Shown: positions 62,426 to 64,000 of the stretch, piece after piece | Layout: the number at the start of each line of letters is the position of its first letter | Numbering within the stretch: the first letter of the stretch is position 1 | Assembly (NCBI GenBank): GCA_964654415.1 | Contig: CAZZIP010000014.1 | Coordinates: 1 to 64,000, forward strand | Direction of reading: 5' to 3' | Source: Methylohalobius sp964654415 | GTDB taxonomy: Bacteria > Pseudomonadota > Gammaproteobacteria > Methylococcales > Methylothermaceae | Length of the DNA stretch: 64,000 bases | Program-made: the position numbers and the translations under genes | The notes under the pieces: generated by a model | The model's database searches: none | What the model was told of the DNA's origin: nothing | What the model saw: the letters and a program-made list of their open reading frames with translations, nothing else

Positions 62426-62994
62426 GCGAATTCACCATCGACTGCCGCTATCAAAGCGAGTATCTGGTTAAGCGCTCGCGCTTTATCGCCGTGTTAAATC
62501 CTTGCCCTGATCTGGCGGCGCTGCAAGCTTTCTTGGCGCAACTGGCAAACGAACATCCCCAAGCGACCCACATTACTTACGCCTTTCGGATCCTCACCTC
62601 GGAGGGCTTGCGTGAGCGCGCATACGACGCCGGCGAACCCTCCGGCACTGCCGGGCGGCCGATCCTCAAGCATCTCCAGGGCAAGCAAGTGATCAATGCT
62701 TGCCTGGCGGTGGTGCGCTATTTCGGCGGCATCAAGCTCGGCGCCGGTGGGCTTGCGCGCGCCTACGGCCAGGCGGCGCGCCAGGTACTTGAAAGCGTAG
62801 ATCTCAAGCCCCATATTGCTCACCAAACCTTAGAGGTGGAATTCGATTATCCCCGCTTCCACCTTTTGGAAAAGCGCTTGGCTTCCCTGGGGGTCAGCGT
62901 TAAAGTGGTCGAGTATGGTCTTTGCGTGAAGACGCACTTGCGCGTCCCCGAGTCTAGGATCGAAACGGTAAAACAACTGCTTCAATCTCGTTGA
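62422..62994 (+). CDS. yigZ: YigZ/IMPACT family protein
   Basis: The 190-aa protein has the UPF0029 N-terminal domain (YLVKRSRFIAVLNPC, THITYAFRI, DAGEPSGTAGRPILKHLQGK, VVRYFGGIKLGAGGLARAYG) and a DUF1949 C-terminal ferredoxin-like domain. Family members are linked to translation regulation in eukaryotes (IMPACT); the bacterial role is uncertain. A TTG start overlapping the pncB stop is used. No other in-frame start retains the conserved N-terminus. Confidence 0.9.
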   Translation: MSEFTIDCRYQSEYLVKRSRFIAVLNPCPDLAALQAFLAQLANEHPQATHITYAFRILTSEGLRERAYDAGEPSGTAGRPILKHLQGKQVINACLAVVRYFGGIKLGAGGLARAYGQAARQVLESVDLKPHIAHQTLEVEFDYPRFHLLEKRLASLGVSVKVVEYGLCVKTHLRVPESRIETVKQLLQSR

Positions 62995-63992
62995 TGCGGC
63001 TCAACGCTCCCTGGATGATCCTGCCGGGTTTGCTACTCCTGCAGACGGCCTGTAGCCACGTCCAGCCGATCCCGGCTACGCATCCATCCCAAATGACCGC
63101 CGACTTCTTCGTCACCTCCGATGGCTACCGTCTCCCCTTACGCGTCTGGCTACCTGCAGGCAAGCCGCGGGCAGTGATCGTCGCCCTGCATGGTTTCAAC
63201 GATTACGGCCGCTTCATCGACCAGCCGGCGAGATTCTTCCAAAGCCGAGGCATTGCGGTATACGCTTACGATCAGCGCGGTTTCGGCGCCAGCCCTGAGC
63301 GTGGTAAATGGGCCGGTGTGGCCGCTTACGTGAGGGATTTGATCGATTTTGCCGAACTCATCCGCCGGCGCTATCCTGCAACCCCGTTGTATGTTTTAGG
63401 AGAGAGTATGGGCGGAGCGGTAGCCATCGTCGCTGCCAATCAGGGCCTTAGCTTGTATGCCGACGGTTTGATCCTGGCTGCGCCGGCGGTGTGGGCGCGT
63501 AGGTTTATGCCCTGGTATCAGCGCAGTCTTTTGTGGCTGGCGAACCACCTGGTCCCCTGGGTTAAACTGAGCGGAGACGGGCTTGACATCCTCGCGTCGG
63601 ACAACTTGGAGATGCTGCGCGCTTTAGGCCGCGACCCCTTGGTCATCAAGGCCACCCGGATCGATGCCATTGCCGGTCTGGCCGATCTAATGGATCAAGC
63701 GATGGCGACAGCGCCAAAGCTTCGTCTCCCGACGTTGTACTTATATGGCGCCAAGGATCAGGTCATCCCACTGCACCCTACTCGTCGGTTCCTGCGCCTG
63801 GCCGACCCAGCGGTAGTAAAGCTGGTCTGGTACGAACATGGGTACCACATGTTGCTGCGAGACTTGCACGCTGAGCGGTATTGGCGTGATATCCTGACAT
63901 GGATTAAGACTTCGAACCCCCCTTTGCCGTTTGGCTTAGACCGCCATACCGAGGCTCGGGTCAGCAGACACCAAAGCATGCAACTTAACTAA
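62994..63992 (+). CDS. Lipoprotein alpha/beta hydrolase (monoacylglycerol lipase-like)
   Basis: This 332-aa lysophospholipase/monoacylglycerol-lipase-like protein has a lipoprotein signal with lipobox LQTAC at about residue 21, so it is membrane-tethered. The catalytic triad is visible: Ser in VLGESMGGAVAIV, Asp in YGAKDQVIPLH, His in YEHGYHMLLRD. The oxyanion region ALHGFNDYGRF and YDQRGFGASPERGKW also fit. Substrate is probably a lipid or ester but unproven. The ATG at 62994 overlaps the yigZ stop and was preferred over TTG at 62991. Confidence 0.85.
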   Translation: MRLNAPWMILPGLLLLQTACSHVQPIPATHPSQMTADFFVTSDGYRLPLRVWLPAGKPRAVIVALHGFNDYGRFIDQPARFFQSRGIAVYAYDQRGFGASPERGKWAGVAAYVRDLIDFAELIRRRYPATPLYVLGESMGGAVAIVAANQGLSLYADGLILAAPAVWARRFMPWYQRSLLWLANHLVPWVKLSGDGLDILASDNLEMLRALGRDPLVIKATRIDAIAGLADLMDQAMATAPKLRLPTLYLYGAKDQVIPLHPTRRFLRLADPAVVKLVWYEHGYHMLLRDLHAERYWRDILTWIKTSNPPLPFGLDRHTEARVSRHQSMQLN

Positions 63993-64000
63993 GAAGGACA

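Overview
The window comes from a gammaproteobacterium. The order rplM-rpsI, the complete urt and ure gene sets, and the gamma-type ccm genes all fit this. The repeat families and overall gene content are reminiscent of methanotroph-like lineages, but nothing here proves methanotrophy and the genus is not resolved.

Layout. (1) 94-501: a truncated ParB-like fragment carrying a perfect 24-bp palindrome. (2) 549-13023, minus strand: a nitrogen-scavenging block, read as outer-membrane porin, urtABCDE (urea ABC transporter), hupE/ureJ (nickel permease), ureDABC and ureEFG. Together these cover urea passage through the outer membrane, high-affinity import, nickel supply, urease assembly and urea hydrolysis. 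(3) 13361-18725, plus strand: a lipoprotein, an unusual 1124-aa NCS1-permease/histidine kinase/receiver fusion, and its LuxR-type response regulator. This pair is a plausible sensor of urea or a nucleobase for the adjacent block. (4) 18958-27453: a mosaic of live genes (STAS protein, sigma-54 activator, PiT phosphate transporter, TVP38 membrane protein, lipoamide-dehydrogenase-like flavoprotein) and debris. The debris includes two IS91-type transposase remnants, a glycosyltransferase tail, an HD-GYP fragment, a decayed bufferin operon with its sigma/anti-sigma pair, and a dehydrogenase/methionyl-tRNA-formyltransferase chimera.

(5) 27625-52637, minus strand: 21 tightly coupled genes encoding an extracellular contractile injection system (eCIS). 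They encode sheath, tube, hub, spike, PAAR-like tip, gp25 wedge, two J-type baseplate proteins, tail-protein-I-like and DUF6519 beta-helix proteins, a Cdc48-like AAA+ ATPase, a DUF4255 cap, and two tandem DUF4157 (HExxH) proteins that are candidate cargo. A near-consensus sigma-70 promoter at 52673-52701 can drive all of it. No tape-measure, capsid, terminase, integrase or type VI membrane-complex gene is visible, so it is neither a prophage nor a T6SS. This is the most interesting system in the window.

(6) 53227-63992, plus strand: core genome. rplM-rpsI, tRNA-Gln(CTG) and a terminator are followed by a cytochrome c maturation operon ccmBCDEFGHI that lacks ccmA at its usual place. It continues without a break into pncA, pncB (NAD salvage), a YigZ/IMPACT protein and a lipoprotein alpha/beta hydrolase.
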